A DNA stretch of 64,000 bases, from the NCBI GenBank assembly GCA_965205925.1, contig OZ242183.1, forward strand, positions 992,001 through 1,056,000, read 5' to 3'. The translations under genes were made by a program, and so were the position numbers. Origin of the DNA: CAYRJD01 sp965205925 (GTDB lineage: Bacteria > Actinomycetota > Acidimicrobiia > Acidimicrobiales > Poriferisodalaceae). The notes below the pieces were generated by a model. It did no database searches. It was not told the origin of the DNA and was given only the letters and a program-made list of their open reading frames with translations. This document shows positions 33,938-43,334 of this stretch, piece by piece; positions within the stretch are counted from its first letter, which is position 1; every line of letters starts with the position of its first letter.

Positions 33938-35239
33938 GTGGCGAAAATAGGCGAAGCCCCAAAAGTTCCCTCATGCAGTTTCTGCAATAAGTTGCGCAGA
34001 GAGGTTCAGATGCTGGTGTCAGGACCAGCAAACATCCACATCTGCAACGAATGCATCGAACTCTGTGTCGAAATACTTGGTGATGGCCCCCTGGACGATG
34101 ATGCCGACAATGTCATGACGCAAGTCCCTAAGCCGCAAGAGATCAACGATTTTTTGAATGAATACGTTGTCGGACAAGCGCGCACCAAAATGGTCTTGTC
34201 GGTAGCGGTTTATAACCACTACAAACGGATAGGTCTTGGGGGCAACGACTCCAACGCGTCAACTGCCGAAGATGATGTTGAACTCGAAAAATCAAACATC
34301 ATGCTGATTGGCCCCACAGGATGCGGCAAAACTTTGATGGCGGAGAAATTGGCGCGCATGCTCGACGTTCCTTTTGCTATCGCTGACGCCACCGCTTTAA
34401 CCGAAGCTGGCTATGTCGGCGAGGATGTTGAAAACATTTTGCTAAAGCTTGTTAAGGCGGCTGATTTTGATATTGAGCGAGCTGAGACAGGCATCATCTA
34501 CATCGATGAAATCGACAAGATCGCGCGCAAAGCCGAGAGCGCCTCAATTACCCGTGACGTTTCAGGCGAAGGAGTGCAGCAAGCGCTGCTAAAAATTCTT
34601 GAGGGAACGGTGGCGTCATTTCCTCCGCAAGGTGGCCGCAAACACCCGCAACAAGAGTTTCTACAAATCGACACAAGCAAAGTGCTTTTCATCTGCGGTG
34701 GAGCATTTGATGGTCTGGAGCGCATCATCAGTGATCGCATTGGTAGACGATCGGTGGGCTTCGGCGCGGAGATTCGCATGGCAGCCGGAAGGAACTCTTC
34801 CGACGTGTTGCCAGCGGTGTTGCCAGAAGATTTGCAGCAATTCGGACTTATTCCCGAATTCATTGGGCGGTTGCCGGTGATAGGAGTGGTGGATCGGCTT
34901 GATGCGCAAGCGTTGCGTCAGATTCTCACCGGCCCTAGGAACGCGTTGGTGCGCCAGTTCAAGCACTCTTTAGAGCTTGATGGCGTTGAACTGGACTTCT
35001 CCGATGATGGTCTGGACGCCATAGTTGAGTTAGCCCTGTTGCGCAACACAGGCGCGCGCGGCCTGAGAGCAATACTTGAAGAGGTGCTGCTGGGATTGAT
35101 GTTTGAGGTTCCTAGCCGCGATGATGTTAAGCAGGTAACGATTGATCGCTCTTATGTATCTGAGCGAGTGGGTTACGCGTTTCCAACGACAAATCTTTTA
35201 TCGGAACCGCCAGAAGAAACGACGCGCGCAGCCTCTTGA
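33938..35239 (+). CDS. clpX: Clp protease ATP-binding subunit ClpX
   Basis: The 433-residue protein has the ClpX N-terminal zinc domain (CSFCNK ... CNECIELC), Walker A GPTGCGKT near 125, Walker B IIYIDEIDK near 186, sensor/RKH-type motifs and the C-terminal D2 domain (NTGARGLRAILEEVLL). It unfolds tagged substrates and feeds them to ClpP. The start is GTG with a poor ribosome site, which fits reliance on upstream translation. It is separated from clpP by 181 bp. Confidence 0.97.
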   Translation: MAKIGEAPKVPSCSFCNKLRREVQMLVSGPANIHICNECIELCVEILGDGPLDDDADNVMTQVPKPQEINDFLNEYVVGQARTKMVLSVAVYNHYKRIGLGGNDSNASTAEDDVELEKSNIMLIGPTGCGKTLMAEKLARMLDVPFAIADATALTEAGYVGEDVENILLKLVKAADFDIERAETGIIYIDEIDKIARKAESASITRDVSGEGVQQALLKILEGTVASFPPQGGRKHPQQEFLQIDTSKVLFICGGAFDGLERIISDRIGRRSVGFGAEIRMAAGRNSSDVLPAVLPEDLQQFGLIPEFIGRLPVIGVVDRLDAQALRQILTGPRNALVRQFKHSLELDGVELDFSDDGLDAIVELALLRNTGARGLRAILEEVLLGLMFEVPSRDDVKQVTIDRSYVSERVGYAFPTTNLLSEPPEETTRAAS

Positions 35240-35311
35240 ACCACATCTGCTGGCCATACAGCTCAGCAAATGGATGCGGCGATAACGGTAGTAATAAAGC
35301 AGAAATAGCTA

Positions 35312-36673
35312 GTGCTTGAAAACCACGCGGCTTGCCTGGCTTGGCTGGCCGAGCACTACAACATGGAGCGTTTGGTAGGAAGCGCCGATGTGAGCGCACC
35401 CACGCTTGATCGAATGTGGACGCTGGTTGGCCTACTGGGCGATCCGCAAGACACAATCCCAACGATTCACATCACTGGCACAAACGGCAAGGGCAGCACA
35501 GTGCGAGCTGCAGTGGAGATGTTCACCGCATCTGGTTTGACTGCTGGCAGCTACACCTCGCCTCACCTAGATGCCGTGAATGATCGCATTTGTGTGGCGA
35601 ACCAACCGCTCAATGACACCGATTTTGCTACCGCCCTAAGCGAGATAGCAGCGATCGAACGTTTGGCCACAGATCGCAGCGGTGCACGACCAAGTTATTT
35701 CGAAATCCTGGCTGCAGCGGCTTACAACTGGTTTGCCAACAATGCGCACGTGAATGTGATCGAGGTCGGAATGGGTGGACGTTGGGATGCAACCAACGTA
35801 GTGGACAGTCAGGTTTCGGTAATTACCAACATCGGCAGTGATCACTTGGAAATCATCGGCCCCACGCTGGCCGATGTGGCTCTTGAAAAGGCGGGCATTA
35901 TCTCTGCTGGTTCAACGGTTGTGTGCGGTGAGGTCGACCCAGAACTCGTACAGGTTGTAACGCAAGTAGCCAAAGATGGCTCTTGTGAAATCTTGCTTGC
36001 CGAGCGGGATTATCGCGTGGAAGATCGCTTTGCAGCGGTGGGCGGCCAGCTGCTTGATCTTGTGACTCCCTTTGGCGGTTATTCGGACCTGTTTGTGCCT
36101 TTGCACGGAGCACATCAAGCCGAAAATGTCGTAACTGCGCTTACAGCGGTGGAGGCATTTTTTGGGCGTTCGCTCAGCGACGAAGTAGTTGGTGAGGCTA
36201 TGAGTGCGTTGCAAGTACCAGGCCGGTTTGAGGTACTTAGCCGCTCACCTGTGGTGGTGACCGATGGGGCGCACAATCCGCTGGGCGCGCAAGCGGTTGC
36301 CGCAACTATGACCGAAGTTTTTGGCACCGAAAGTCTGGCAGAACGACCCCAAGCGTTGGTGTTGGGCGTTAGCCGCCCACAGGAACCCTTTGAAATGTTG
36401 ACAGCTCTGCAAGCCCAGCACTATTCAAAGGTGATAGCAGCCAATTTTGACTGGCCACGCTCCATCCCAGCAGCTGAGATAGCGCAGGTGGCGCTTGCAG
36501 CAGGGATAGAACCAACCACTGTTGGGCAGGCCGAATCCGTTGCAGCTGGCATCGCCCAAGCAGTTGATGCAGTGGGATCCGATGGACTGGTCTTAGTAAC
36601 AGGATCGCTTTATGCCGTGTCGGAAGCACGTGCTCATCTGAGAGGCTCTAAGCCAACACCGCTAGCCTTGTAG
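35312..36673 (+). CDS. folC: Folylpolyglutamate synthase/dihydrofolate synthase
   Basis: The 453-residue Mur-ligase-family protein has the ATP-binding P-loop TGTNGKGST near residue 54, followed by YTSPHLDAVNDRI, the FolC fingerprint. EVGMGGRWDATNVV and DGAHNPLGAQAV mark the central and C-terminal domains. It adds glutamate to folates and may make dihydrofolate from dihydropteroate. The start is GTG. In many actinobacteria valS lies between clpX and folC; here it does not. Confidence 0.96.
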   Translation: MLENHAACLAWLAEHYNMERLVGSADVSAPTLDRMWTLVGLLGDPQDTIPTIHITGTNGKGSTVRAAVEMFTASGLTAGSYTSPHLDAVNDRICVANQPLNDTDFATALSEIAAIERLATDRSGARPSYFEILAAAAYNWFANNAHVNVIEVGMGGRWDATNVVDSQVSVITNIGSDHLEIIGPTLADVALEKAGIISAGSTVVCGEVDPELVQVVTQVAKDGSCEILLAERDYRVEDRFAAVGGQLLDLVTPFGGYSDLFVPLHGAHQAENVVTALTAVEAFFGRSLSDEVVGEAMSALQVPGRFEVLSRSPVVVTDGAHNPLGAQAVAATMTEVFGTESLAERPQALVLGVSRPQEPFEMLTALQAQHYSKVIAANFDWPRSIPAAEIAQVALAAGIEPTTVGQAESVAAGIAQAVDAVGSDGLVLVTGSLYAVSEARAHLRGSKPTPLAL

Positions 36674-36712
36674 AGCGCTGGTCTAAGCCGAACAGCCTGT
36701 TGAGGAACCCGC

Positions 36713-37135
36713 ATGTCTGCGACTTTGGTCATATGTAAACCCGACGCAGTAGAACGTGGCCTAGCTGGCGAGATCGTTGCACGGTTTGAGCGCAAGGGTC
36801 TCAGAGTTGTCAAGTCTGAGCAAAGAGTTATAGATGCTGAAACCGCCAAGCAGCACTATCAAGAACACGCCGATAAGCCATTTTTTGATTCGTTAGTGAC
36901 ATTCGTTACGAGATCACCGTCACTAATCATGATCTTGGAAGCCTCCGACAAGGCAGGGGCGCCGGTTCATGCCATTGTGCGAACCTTGATGGGGTCAACA
37001 AATCCAGCAGAGGCTGCACCTGGCACCATTCGCGGCGATTTTGGAACCGAGGTGACTGAAAACTTGGTGCATGGATCCGATAGCCCCGAATCCGCCGCTC
37101 GTGAGATCGAACTATTCTTCGGAACCAAGTCGTGA
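36713..37135 (+). CDS. ndk: Nucleoside diphosphate kinase
   Basis: The 140-residue protein is a full-length NDP kinase with TLVICKPDAVERGL at the N-terminus, GTIRGDFG near 103 and the phosphohistidine in NLVHGSDSPESA near residue 120. It balances NTP pools. It lies 39 bp after folC and 52 bp before mreB, a common actinobacterial order. Confidence 0.97.
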   Translation: MSATLVICKPDAVERGLAGEIVARFERKGLRVVKSEQRVIDAETAKQHYQEHADKPFFDSLVTFVTRSPSLIMILEASDKAGAPVHAIVRTLMGSTNPAEAAPGTIRGDFGTEVTENLVHGSDSPESAAREIELFFGTKS

Positions 37136-37187
37136 ACTCCGGCACAAGTCAGTCAACGTTGCTGCACATCCGCACTTCTCTCACGCA

Positions 37188-38234
37188 ATGATTAACGGCA
37201 CCAAGAAAATTCGGTCAGGCACCTTTGGTGGCCGAGACATGGCAGTTGACCTAGGCACAGCAAACACCATCGTCTATTTGCGAGGCCAAGGCATTGTCCT
37301 AGACGAACCTTCAGTAGTTGCCATTAACACCGAAACCGGCGAAGCGCTGGCGGTAGGAACAGAAGCCAAACGAATGGTTGGTAGAACACCAAGCAACATC
37401 ACCGCTACTAATCCTTTGGAGGATGGTGTCATCGCCGACTTCGATGTCTGCGAAAAAATGCTACGACACTTCATAAACAAGGTGTGCCACACCCGCTGGC
37501 CCAAACCCCGCATGGTTATCTGTGTGCCTTCTGGCATTACCGGCGTGGAGCAGCGGGCAGTGCTTGAAGCGGCCGTATACGCCGGTGCGCGCAAGGTCTA
37601 CACCATCGAAGAGCCAATGGCTGCAGCTATTGGAGCGGGCCTGCCCGTCCAATCGTCACGCGCTTCAATGGTTGTTGACATTGGCGGAGGCACGACAGAG
37701 GTGGCTGTTATTTCACTCGGTGGTCTGGTGTCTGTTATGAGCTTGCGAGCGGGTGGTAAGAGCATGGACGCAGCTATAAGAACCTTTGTAAGAAAAAAGT
37801 ACGACCTCTCAATTGGGGAGCGCACCTCGGAGTCAATCAAACTGGCTATTGGCTCGGCCTGGCCGTTGGAAGAAGAACTGCAAGCTGAGGTGAGTGGAGT
37901 GGACATGGTGGGAGGTTTACCCAAGACGGTGGTGGTTCGCAGCGAAGAAATACGCGTGAGTCTCAGTGAATCGGTTACTTCCATCATCGCTTCGGTTAAG
38001 GAAACACTTGACCAGACACCAGCCGACTTAGCTGTCGATGTTTTGGACTATGGAATCACCCTCACAGGGGGCGGCGCGTTGTTGCCCGGCATTGATCGGT
38101 GCATTGAACATGAAACAGGTGTCCCCACATTTATTGCTGATAACCCTCTTTACAGCGTGGTGATGGGGTCGGGGCAATCGCTGGAAGAGTTTGAAATACT
38201 GCAAGGCGTGATGATGCCCTACACCTCCGGCTGA
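37188..38234 (+). CDS. mreB: Rod-shape determining protein MreB
   Basis: The protein is an actin-family MreB with phosphate-1 AVDLGTANTIVYLRG, phosphate-2 MVVDIGGGTTEVAVISLGG and adenosine motif TGGGALLPGID. It forms membrane-bound filaments that guide the elongasome. The frame is open upstream, but ATG 37188 gives 348 residues, the family length; ATG 37239 is a shorter option. It is the first of five cell-elongation genes. The presence of MreB is one of the clues to a lineage that keeps the rod machinery. Confidence 0.96.
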   Translation: MINGTKKIRSGTFGGRDMAVDLGTANTIVYLRGQGIVLDEPSVVAINTETGEALAVGTEAKRMVGRTPSNITATNPLEDGVIADFDVCEKMLRHFINKVCHTRWPKPRMVICVPSGITGVEQRAVLEAAVYAGARKVYTIEEPMAAAIGAGLPVQSSRASMVVDIGGGTTEVAVISLGGLVSVMSLRAGGKSMDAAIRTFVRKKYDLSIGERTSESIKLAIGSAWPLEEELQAEVSGVDMVGGLPKTVVVRSEEIRVSLSESVTSIIASVKETLDQTPADLAVDVLDYGITLTGGGALLPGIDRCIEHETGVPTFIADNPLYSVVMGSGQSLEEFEILQGVMMPYTSG

Positions 38235-38251
38235 TATCAGATTGCAGGCCG

Positions 38252-39220
38252 GTGTCTGATACATCTCGCGCATACCGGTCGCGCCCAAATATTGGCGGCA
38301 GCCCCGCCGGCCGAACGCCGCACCGTGGCTGGATGCGTCTTGGGTTATTGGTGCTGACAGCAGTGGTGTTAATAACGCTGGATGCTCGTGGAGACGGTGC
38401 TTTAGACGGAGCGCGTGGTGTGGTTCTTGACGCTATGGCGCCAGCTAGAAGCGTCGGCGATTGGGTAGCGCGCCCGTTTCGAAACATGTGGCGCGGTCTA
38501 GTCAGCTACGACGCACTCGAGGCCGAAAACGAGGTTTTGAGAGCCGACTTAGCCACAGTGCAAAGCTCGGCCTTGCGTGTAGGAGAACTAGAGCAACAAA
38601 GGCGTGAGGCGCTGGCCTTGTTGGGTGCACGCGATGTGGTGCCAAATATCGAGCGAGTGGCCGCGCGCGTGATTGATGCTCCGATCTCAAACTATGAACG
38701 AACCATCGAACTCGACCGTGGCTCACGCGACGGCGTGAAGGTGGGCATGCCTGTCAGCAGTGGTGCAGGGCTAGTGGGTCGGGTAGTCCAGGTCAGTACC
38801 ACTCGATCAAGGGTTGAGCTAGTGACCGATCCCAACTTCGATGTCGGTGTAAAGATGGTGCGGTCTCTAGACAGTGGTGTTGCTTCTGGTCGTGGTATTG
38901 GGCGAGATTTGGTGGTGCGCTTTCTCGAGCTAGAAAGCGTGATTATCCCGGGTGAGACGGTTGTTACTAGCGGGTTCTCGGGCAGCACGTTTCCCGCCGG
39001 ATTGTTGATTGGAACCGTTGTTGAAGTGGAGTTAGATGCGGTGAGAGGCGATCAAGAGGTAACAGTGCGTCCTTCGGCAGGGGTTGATCGTTTACGTCTA
39101 GTCGACGTGATCCTCTACGAAGCGGATGCAACTGACCCAATAATCGTTGACCGCCAACAAGAACCCGCACCTGGCGACAGCTCAGGTGATAGCAACGTCC
39201 AGAGTGAGATTTTGCCGTGA
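38252..39220 (+). CDS. mreC: Rod-shape determining protein MreC
   Basis: The 322-residue protein has one N-terminal transmembrane segment (RLGLLVLTAVVLITLDA), a coiled coil (residues 85-125, rich in Glu/Leu/Arg heptads) and the beta-barrel MreC domain (ISNYERTIELDRGSRDGV; GAGLVGRVVQVS). It links MreB to the PBP2/RodA synthase outside the membrane. The start is GTG. It ends in an ATGA overlap with mreD. A short acidic C-terminal tail follows the domain. Confidence 0.95.
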   Translation: MSDTSRAYRSRPNIGGSPAGRTPHRGWMRLGLLVLTAVVLITLDARGDGALDGARGVVLDAMAPARSVGDWVARPFRNMWRGLVSYDALEAENEVLRADLATVQSSALRVGELEQQRREALALLGARDVVPNIERVAARVIDAPISNYERTIELDRGSRDGVKVGMPVSSGAGLVGRVVQVSTTRSRVELVTDPNFDVGVKMVRSLDSGVASGRGIGRDLVVRFLELESVIIPGETVVTSGFSGSTFPAGLLIGTVVEVELDAVRGDQEVTVRPSAGVDRLRLVDVILYEADATDPIIVDRQQEPAPGDSSGDSNVQSEILP

Positions 39221-39738
39221 TGACCGGCTCGGGGCCGGTGGCGCGGTTCATTTTGCTGTTCGCTGTGGTATTGATTCTGCAGGTATCGGTTATGCCGCAG
39301 ATCACTTTGCAAGGTGTTGTGGTTGATCTGTTGGTGGCTACAGCGGTGCTAGGCGGGATGAACGGTGGCAGCGAGCGAGGCGTAGTGATTGGATTTTCGG
39401 CCGGTCTTATTGCAGATCTATTGGTGCATACACCGTTTGGCATTATTGCGATGGTTTTGACACTGACCGGCTACGCAGCAGGCTCTCTAGTGGTTCCGGT
39501 CGCCAGTTCAGGACGAGTTGTTCGTTCACTAATAGCGGGTGGTCTTACAACTGGCTCTGTGCTGGTGTTCGTGCTGATCGCTTGGTTGTTGGAACTCACC
39601 TATGTAACCGAAAGCGGTGTACTACGCATTGCAGTTGTCAACGGTGTGGTCGTTGCCTTGCTCAACCCATTGGGAGAACGAGTAGTGCGCTGGGCTCTAT
39701 TGGCTCGTCCTAATCTGCGAGAGAGACGTGCCGTTTAG
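39217..39738 (+). CDS. mreD: Rod-shape determining protein MreD
   Basis: The 173-residue protein is almost entirely hydrophobic, with about five transmembrane helices, and has the MreD-like GFSAGLIADLLVHTPFG segment. Its start overlaps the mreC stop (ATGA). Position between mreC and mrdA supports the assignment, since MreD sequences are poorly conserved. Confidence 0.9.
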   Translation: MMTGSGPVARFILLFAVVLILQVSVMPQITLQGVVVDLLVATAVLGGMNGGSERGVVIGFSAGLIADLLVHTPFGIIAMVLTLTGYAAGSLVVPVASSGRVVRSLIAGGLTTGSVLVFVLIAWLLELTYVTESGVLRIAVVNGVVVALLNPLGERVVRWALLARPNLRERRAV

Positions 39739-39771
39739 TACGAATCCGCTTAGTAGCAGCGGTCGACAATC

Positions 39772-41919
39772 ATGAGTGTGCAGCAAAGTCGACGCATGGC
39801 CTTTATCGGTCTAGTGGCAGTTGGGTTGTTTGTGGCTCTGCTAACACGGCTATGGCATTTACAGGTGCTTAGTTCTGAAGAGTTTGTAGCGGCAGCCGAA
39901 TACAACCATGTTCAGATAATCATCAATCCACCCACTCGTGGACGCATATTGGATCGTCACGGGGTAGTGCTGGCAGACAATGAGCGCACTGGAATCGTCA
40001 CCATTGACGGCTCGCGCTATCAACCAGGCCAGCTAGATGAGGTAATCACCGAGCTTTCTGAGCTACTGAATGTGGAAGAAGCGCAACTACGTCAAGGTTT
40101 GAACGACGTGCAGACACACCCTCTGTCGCCCAAGGTGGTAGCAACCGGGCTAGACAAAAACGGACTGTTGCGGGTAACAGAAAGCTCACTGCCAGGAGTG
40201 GAGGCCAAGTGGAGTTGGGAGCGGATCTATCCGCTGCGTGAAGTAGCAGCTCACGTCGTGGGGTATGTCGGCGCAATGTCTGATCAACAATACGAAGGAT
40301 TGCTCGACAAAGATTATTTGCCGTCTGAGCGAGTAGGGCGGGCAGGCATCGAGTTGTTGTTCGAAGATCAGCTTCACGGTTCGCCTGGGCGCACGAAAAT
40401 TGAAGTCGATCGACGAGGTCAGCCCCGTGAGATCTTGAACGAAATTGAACCACTACCCGGCGCCGATGTCGTGCTGTCAATCGATGCCGAGCTGCAAGCC
40501 ACAGTGGAGTCATATCTGCGCCAGGGCTTGATTGCCTCACGCAAGGTAGTAAGCGAGGATTCAGGGTTTTTCTATCCGTCCCTGACCGGTGCTGCAGTGG
40601 TGATGGATCTACGAAACGGCGACGTGTTGGTGATGGCTTCACATCCCACTTACGACCCAAACTGGTTGATTCAAGGTTTGTCTGTCACTGAGTATCGCTC
40701 GGTATTTGAAAATCCATACACGCCTGGTGCGCTAAACAATCGTGCCGTGCAGGGCACCTACGCCCCGGGGTCTGTGTTCAAGTTGGTAACGGCTTTAGCT
40801 GGGCTTGAGTCAGGGCTTATTAGCCCACGAGCGGTTTATCACGACCAGGGCTACTACGAGATTCCAGCCGAGCGTGGTTGTATCGGCCGTTGTACGTTTT
40901 ACAACGCAGACCGAGTAGCACTTGGAACGCTGGATTTATCACTGGCATTGACACGCTCTAGTGATGCCTATTTCTACAAGGTGTCGGATGAGCTTTATTG
41001 GATAGACGGACCGCAGCAATGGGCCATACAAGATATGGCTCGTTTACTTGGGTTTGGCTCTCAAACTGGAGTGCAGCTGCCGTTTGAGAAATCTGGTCGA
41101 ATTCCCGACAATGGCGTAAAGGAGGCATTATTTGAAAGCAATCCGGATGCCTATAACCCTTATGATGAACCAGCCATTTGGTTCACGGGCGACAATATCA
41201 ACACCGGCATAGGCCAGGGGTTTGTGGCCGTTACTCCTTTGCAGTTGGCAAATGCCTACGCAACGTTTGCTAATGGCGGCACGCGGTTTGCTCCAAATAT
41301 CGTCGAAAGCCTTGTATCGCGTGAATCTGATAGCTACGGCGAGACCGTGTTGGAGTTTGACCCACGTATTGTCAGCACCGTGAATTTTCCGCCGGGATCG
41401 TCGGCGGTAACCGAAGGTTTGGAAGGGGTAACCAGTGCTCGCCTACGTGGCACTGCTCGCACCGCATTCCAGAATTATGACCATGCCGGATATGGCGTAG
41501 CCGGCAAGACCGGTACCGCTCAAGCAGACGGCCTGAATGAGTTGTTGCAACGCCGCAAAGAAGACACAGCTGTGTTTGTCTCATGGGCGCCAACACATGA
41601 TCCGCGCTATGTAGTCGCCGTGGTTATGGAGGAGGCCGGTTACGGCGGTGCAGCAGCGGCTCCAGTGGCACGCCGCATCATTGAGGCTGTGCGTGCCTAT
41701 GAGCAGCGCTGGCCTGAGCCAGAGATAGCTTTCGTGCCACCCAGCCCGGAATGCCCAGAAATTCCGGAAGCGTTGCGGGGATTTGACGCTTTTCTGGCTT
41801 ACGTTCCAGAGGGTTGCCCCTGGGGTGTGCAACTGCCACGTGCAAACACTGCAGCCGATTCGGACGGTGACGGCACGCTCAACGTAGATGAAGACCCGAG
41901 CGAGTCGAGCACACAATGA
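39772..41919 (+). CDS. mrdA: Penicillin-binding protein 2 (elongation transpeptidase)
   Basis: The 715-residue class B PBP has an N-terminal membrane anchor, the pedestal domain (INPPTRGRILDRHGVVLADN) and a transpeptidase domain with SxxK in PGSVFK near 334, SxN-type SSD near 397 and KTGT near 577. It crosslinks side-wall peptidoglycan with RodA. The C-terminus extends past the domain and ends in DSDGDGTLNVDEDPSES, an acidic calcium-loop-like motif outside the membrane. The last codons overlap rodA (ATGA). Confidence 0.95.
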   Translation: MSVQQSRRMAFIGLVAVGLFVALLTRLWHLQVLSSEEFVAAAEYNHVQIIINPPTRGRILDRHGVVLADNERTGIVTIDGSRYQPGQLDEVITELSELLNVEEAQLRQGLNDVQTHPLSPKVVATGLDKNGLLRVTESSLPGVEAKWSWERIYPLREVAAHVVGYVGAMSDQQYEGLLDKDYLPSERVGRAGIELLFEDQLHGSPGRTKIEVDRRGQPREILNEIEPLPGADVVLSIDAELQATVESYLRQGLIASRKVVSEDSGFFYPSLTGAAVVMDLRNGDVLVMASHPTYDPNWLIQGLSVTEYRSVFENPYTPGALNNRAVQGTYAPGSVFKLVTALAGLESGLISPRAVYHDQGYYEIPAERGCIGRCTFYNADRVALGTLDLSLALTRSSDAYFYKVSDELYWIDGPQQWAIQDMARLLGFGSQTGVQLPFEKSGRIPDNGVKEALFESNPDAYNPYDEPAIWFTGDNINTGIGQGFVAVTPLQLANAYATFANGGTRFAPNIVESLVSRESDSYGETVLEFDPRIVSTVNFPPGSSAVTEGLEGVTSARLRGTARTAFQNYDHAGYGVAGKTGTAQADGLNELLQRRKEDTAVFVSWAPTHDPRYVVAVVMEEAGYGGAAAAPVARRIIEAVRAYEQRWPEPEIAFVPPSPECPEIPEALRGFDAFLAYVPEGCPWGVQLPRANTAADSDGDGTLNVDEDPSESSTQ

Positions 41920-43070
41920 CTCTTGTTTCACGAAGGCCTGAACTGCGCTCACCTGTGCGTTTCGCAGATTACGGCTTAGCGATCAGTGCGATAGCTGTTG
42001 CTCTGCTTGGTGTGGCTCTCAACTACTCAGCCACTTGGCGCTTGTTGGAGTTCAACGGAGAGAATCCCGCTAGCACCGCTTTTCGCCAACTCATTTTTGT
42101 GCTGCTGGGAATTGGTGTGATGGTGATCGCGGCTGTGGTGGATTATCGCGTGCTGCTGCGGTACCCAACTGCCATTTATCTAGCGTCGCTGGCAGCTCTG
42201 GTTGGTGTGCTTTTGTTTGGGCTAGAGCGGCGTGGAGCGAGATCTTGGTACGAGATACCGAAAATTGATCTACAGATTCAGCCTTCTGAGTTCACCAAGC
42301 TGGCCGTCATCGTGGCATTGGCTGCGTTCTTGTCTTCTAAAGCGCCGGGCCTGCGACTCAACACGCTGATAAACGCCTTGCTGTTGGTGGCCGTTCCAAT
42401 GGTTTTAACTTTTTTGCAGCCCGATATCGGAACGATGCTGGTCTACGTGACGATTGCTATGGGCATGTTGCTTTTGGGCAGCATGCAGCTGCGCCACATT
42501 GTTATCACCACGCTGTTAGGGCTGCTGGCGATTGTCATGGTGTTCAGCATCGATGCATTGCAAGGGCCTGAGCTGTTGCGTGAAACACAACGTAACCGTC
42601 TGACCGCTTTTCTGGATCCTGAATTTGACGCGCAAGGCGTGTCATACAACCTGCAGCAAAGCCAAATAGCCATCGGAGCGGGCGGCCTAACCGGCCAAGG
42701 TTGGAAACAAGGCTCGCAGACCAACCTGAACCTGGTGCCTCACCAAGAGAGCGACTTTATTTTCACGGCGCTAGGGGAGGAGTTTGGCTTTGTCGGCGGC
42801 AGCGCGTTATTGCTCGTATACGCCTTCATGATTTTCCGAATGTGGTTTGCGGCAAAAAATTCACGCGACACGTTCGGCATGCTGTTGTGTATTGGTGTGC
42901 TATCTATGTTTATGTTCCAAGTGTTTGAGAATGTCGGAATGACGATGGGCATCATGCCTATCACCGGTATTCCGTTGCCGTTGATGAGTCACGGCGGATC
43001 TTCGGTGGTGACTTTGTTTGCCGCTGTAGGCCTAGTGATCAACGTTGGATCTCGCAAGCACGCTCTTTAG
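41916..43070 (+). CDS. rodA: Rod-shape determining protein RodA (SEDS glycosyltransferase)
   Basis: The 384-residue SEDS protein has about ten transmembrane helices. Family motifs are LIFVLLGIGVMVIA, WYEIPKIDLQIQPSEFTKLA with the SEDS QPSE box, and the C-terminal GIPLPLMSHGGSS. It polymerises glycan strands with PBP2, whose gene overlaps by 4 bp. Context identifies it as RodA, not FtsW. Confidence 0.95.
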   Translation: MTLVSRRPELRSPVRFADYGLAISAIAVALLGVALNYSATWRLLEFNGENPASTAFRQLIFVLLGIGVMVIAAVVDYRVLLRYPTAIYLASLAALVGVLLFGLERRGARSWYEIPKIDLQIQPSEFTKLAVIVALAAFLSSKAPGLRLNTLINALLLVAVPMVLTFLQPDIGTMLVYVTIAMGMLLLGSMQLRHIVITTLLGLLAIVMVFSIDALQGPELLRETQRNRLTAFLDPEFDAQGVSYNLQQSQIAIGAGGLTGQGWKQGSQTNLNLVPHQESDFIFTALGEEFGFVGGSALLLVYAFMIFRMWFAAKNSRDTFGMLLCIGVLSMFMFQVFENVGMTMGIMPITGIPLPLMSHGGSSVVTLFAAVGLVINVGSRKHAL

Positions 43071-43334
43071 CTGACTTGCTCAATACACCTGAACAGCCAA
43101 TCCATCGGGCATACTGGTTAGGCAATGGCGTTTCGGATTTGCAGTCTTGGCAACTACGAAGACGCCGTTCTAGCAGCTTGGTGCCGTGCACGAGTGCTGT
43201 TAAACGATGTAAAGGCTCGTTGAGAAGCAATATGAACGAATACTTCCGACTTGATGAGCTTGTTGGCGCTGTGGTTGTAGCAGCGCAAGGTGGATCAAGC
43301 GCCGCTTATATGCGCGCCCGAAAGGAACTTCAAG
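43071..43334. other. 264-bp gap between rodA and the RNase E/G gene
   Basis: No convincing gene. A TTG-started frame (43076-43381) would encode a basic 101-residue peptide and overlaps the RNase start; a 49-codon ATG frame from 43231 is part of it. A 32-residue frame lies at 43125-43223. None has a recognisable domain. Many actinobacteria keep a pair of radical-SAM-associated genes here; they are absent. Confidence 0.5.

Noticed and set aside
29836..38267. Identical 16-nt start GTGTCTGATACATCTC in the VOC gene (29836) and mreC (38252)
   Set aside because: It encodes M-S-D-T-S in two unrelated genes; only two copies and no flanking similarity, so probably coincidence.
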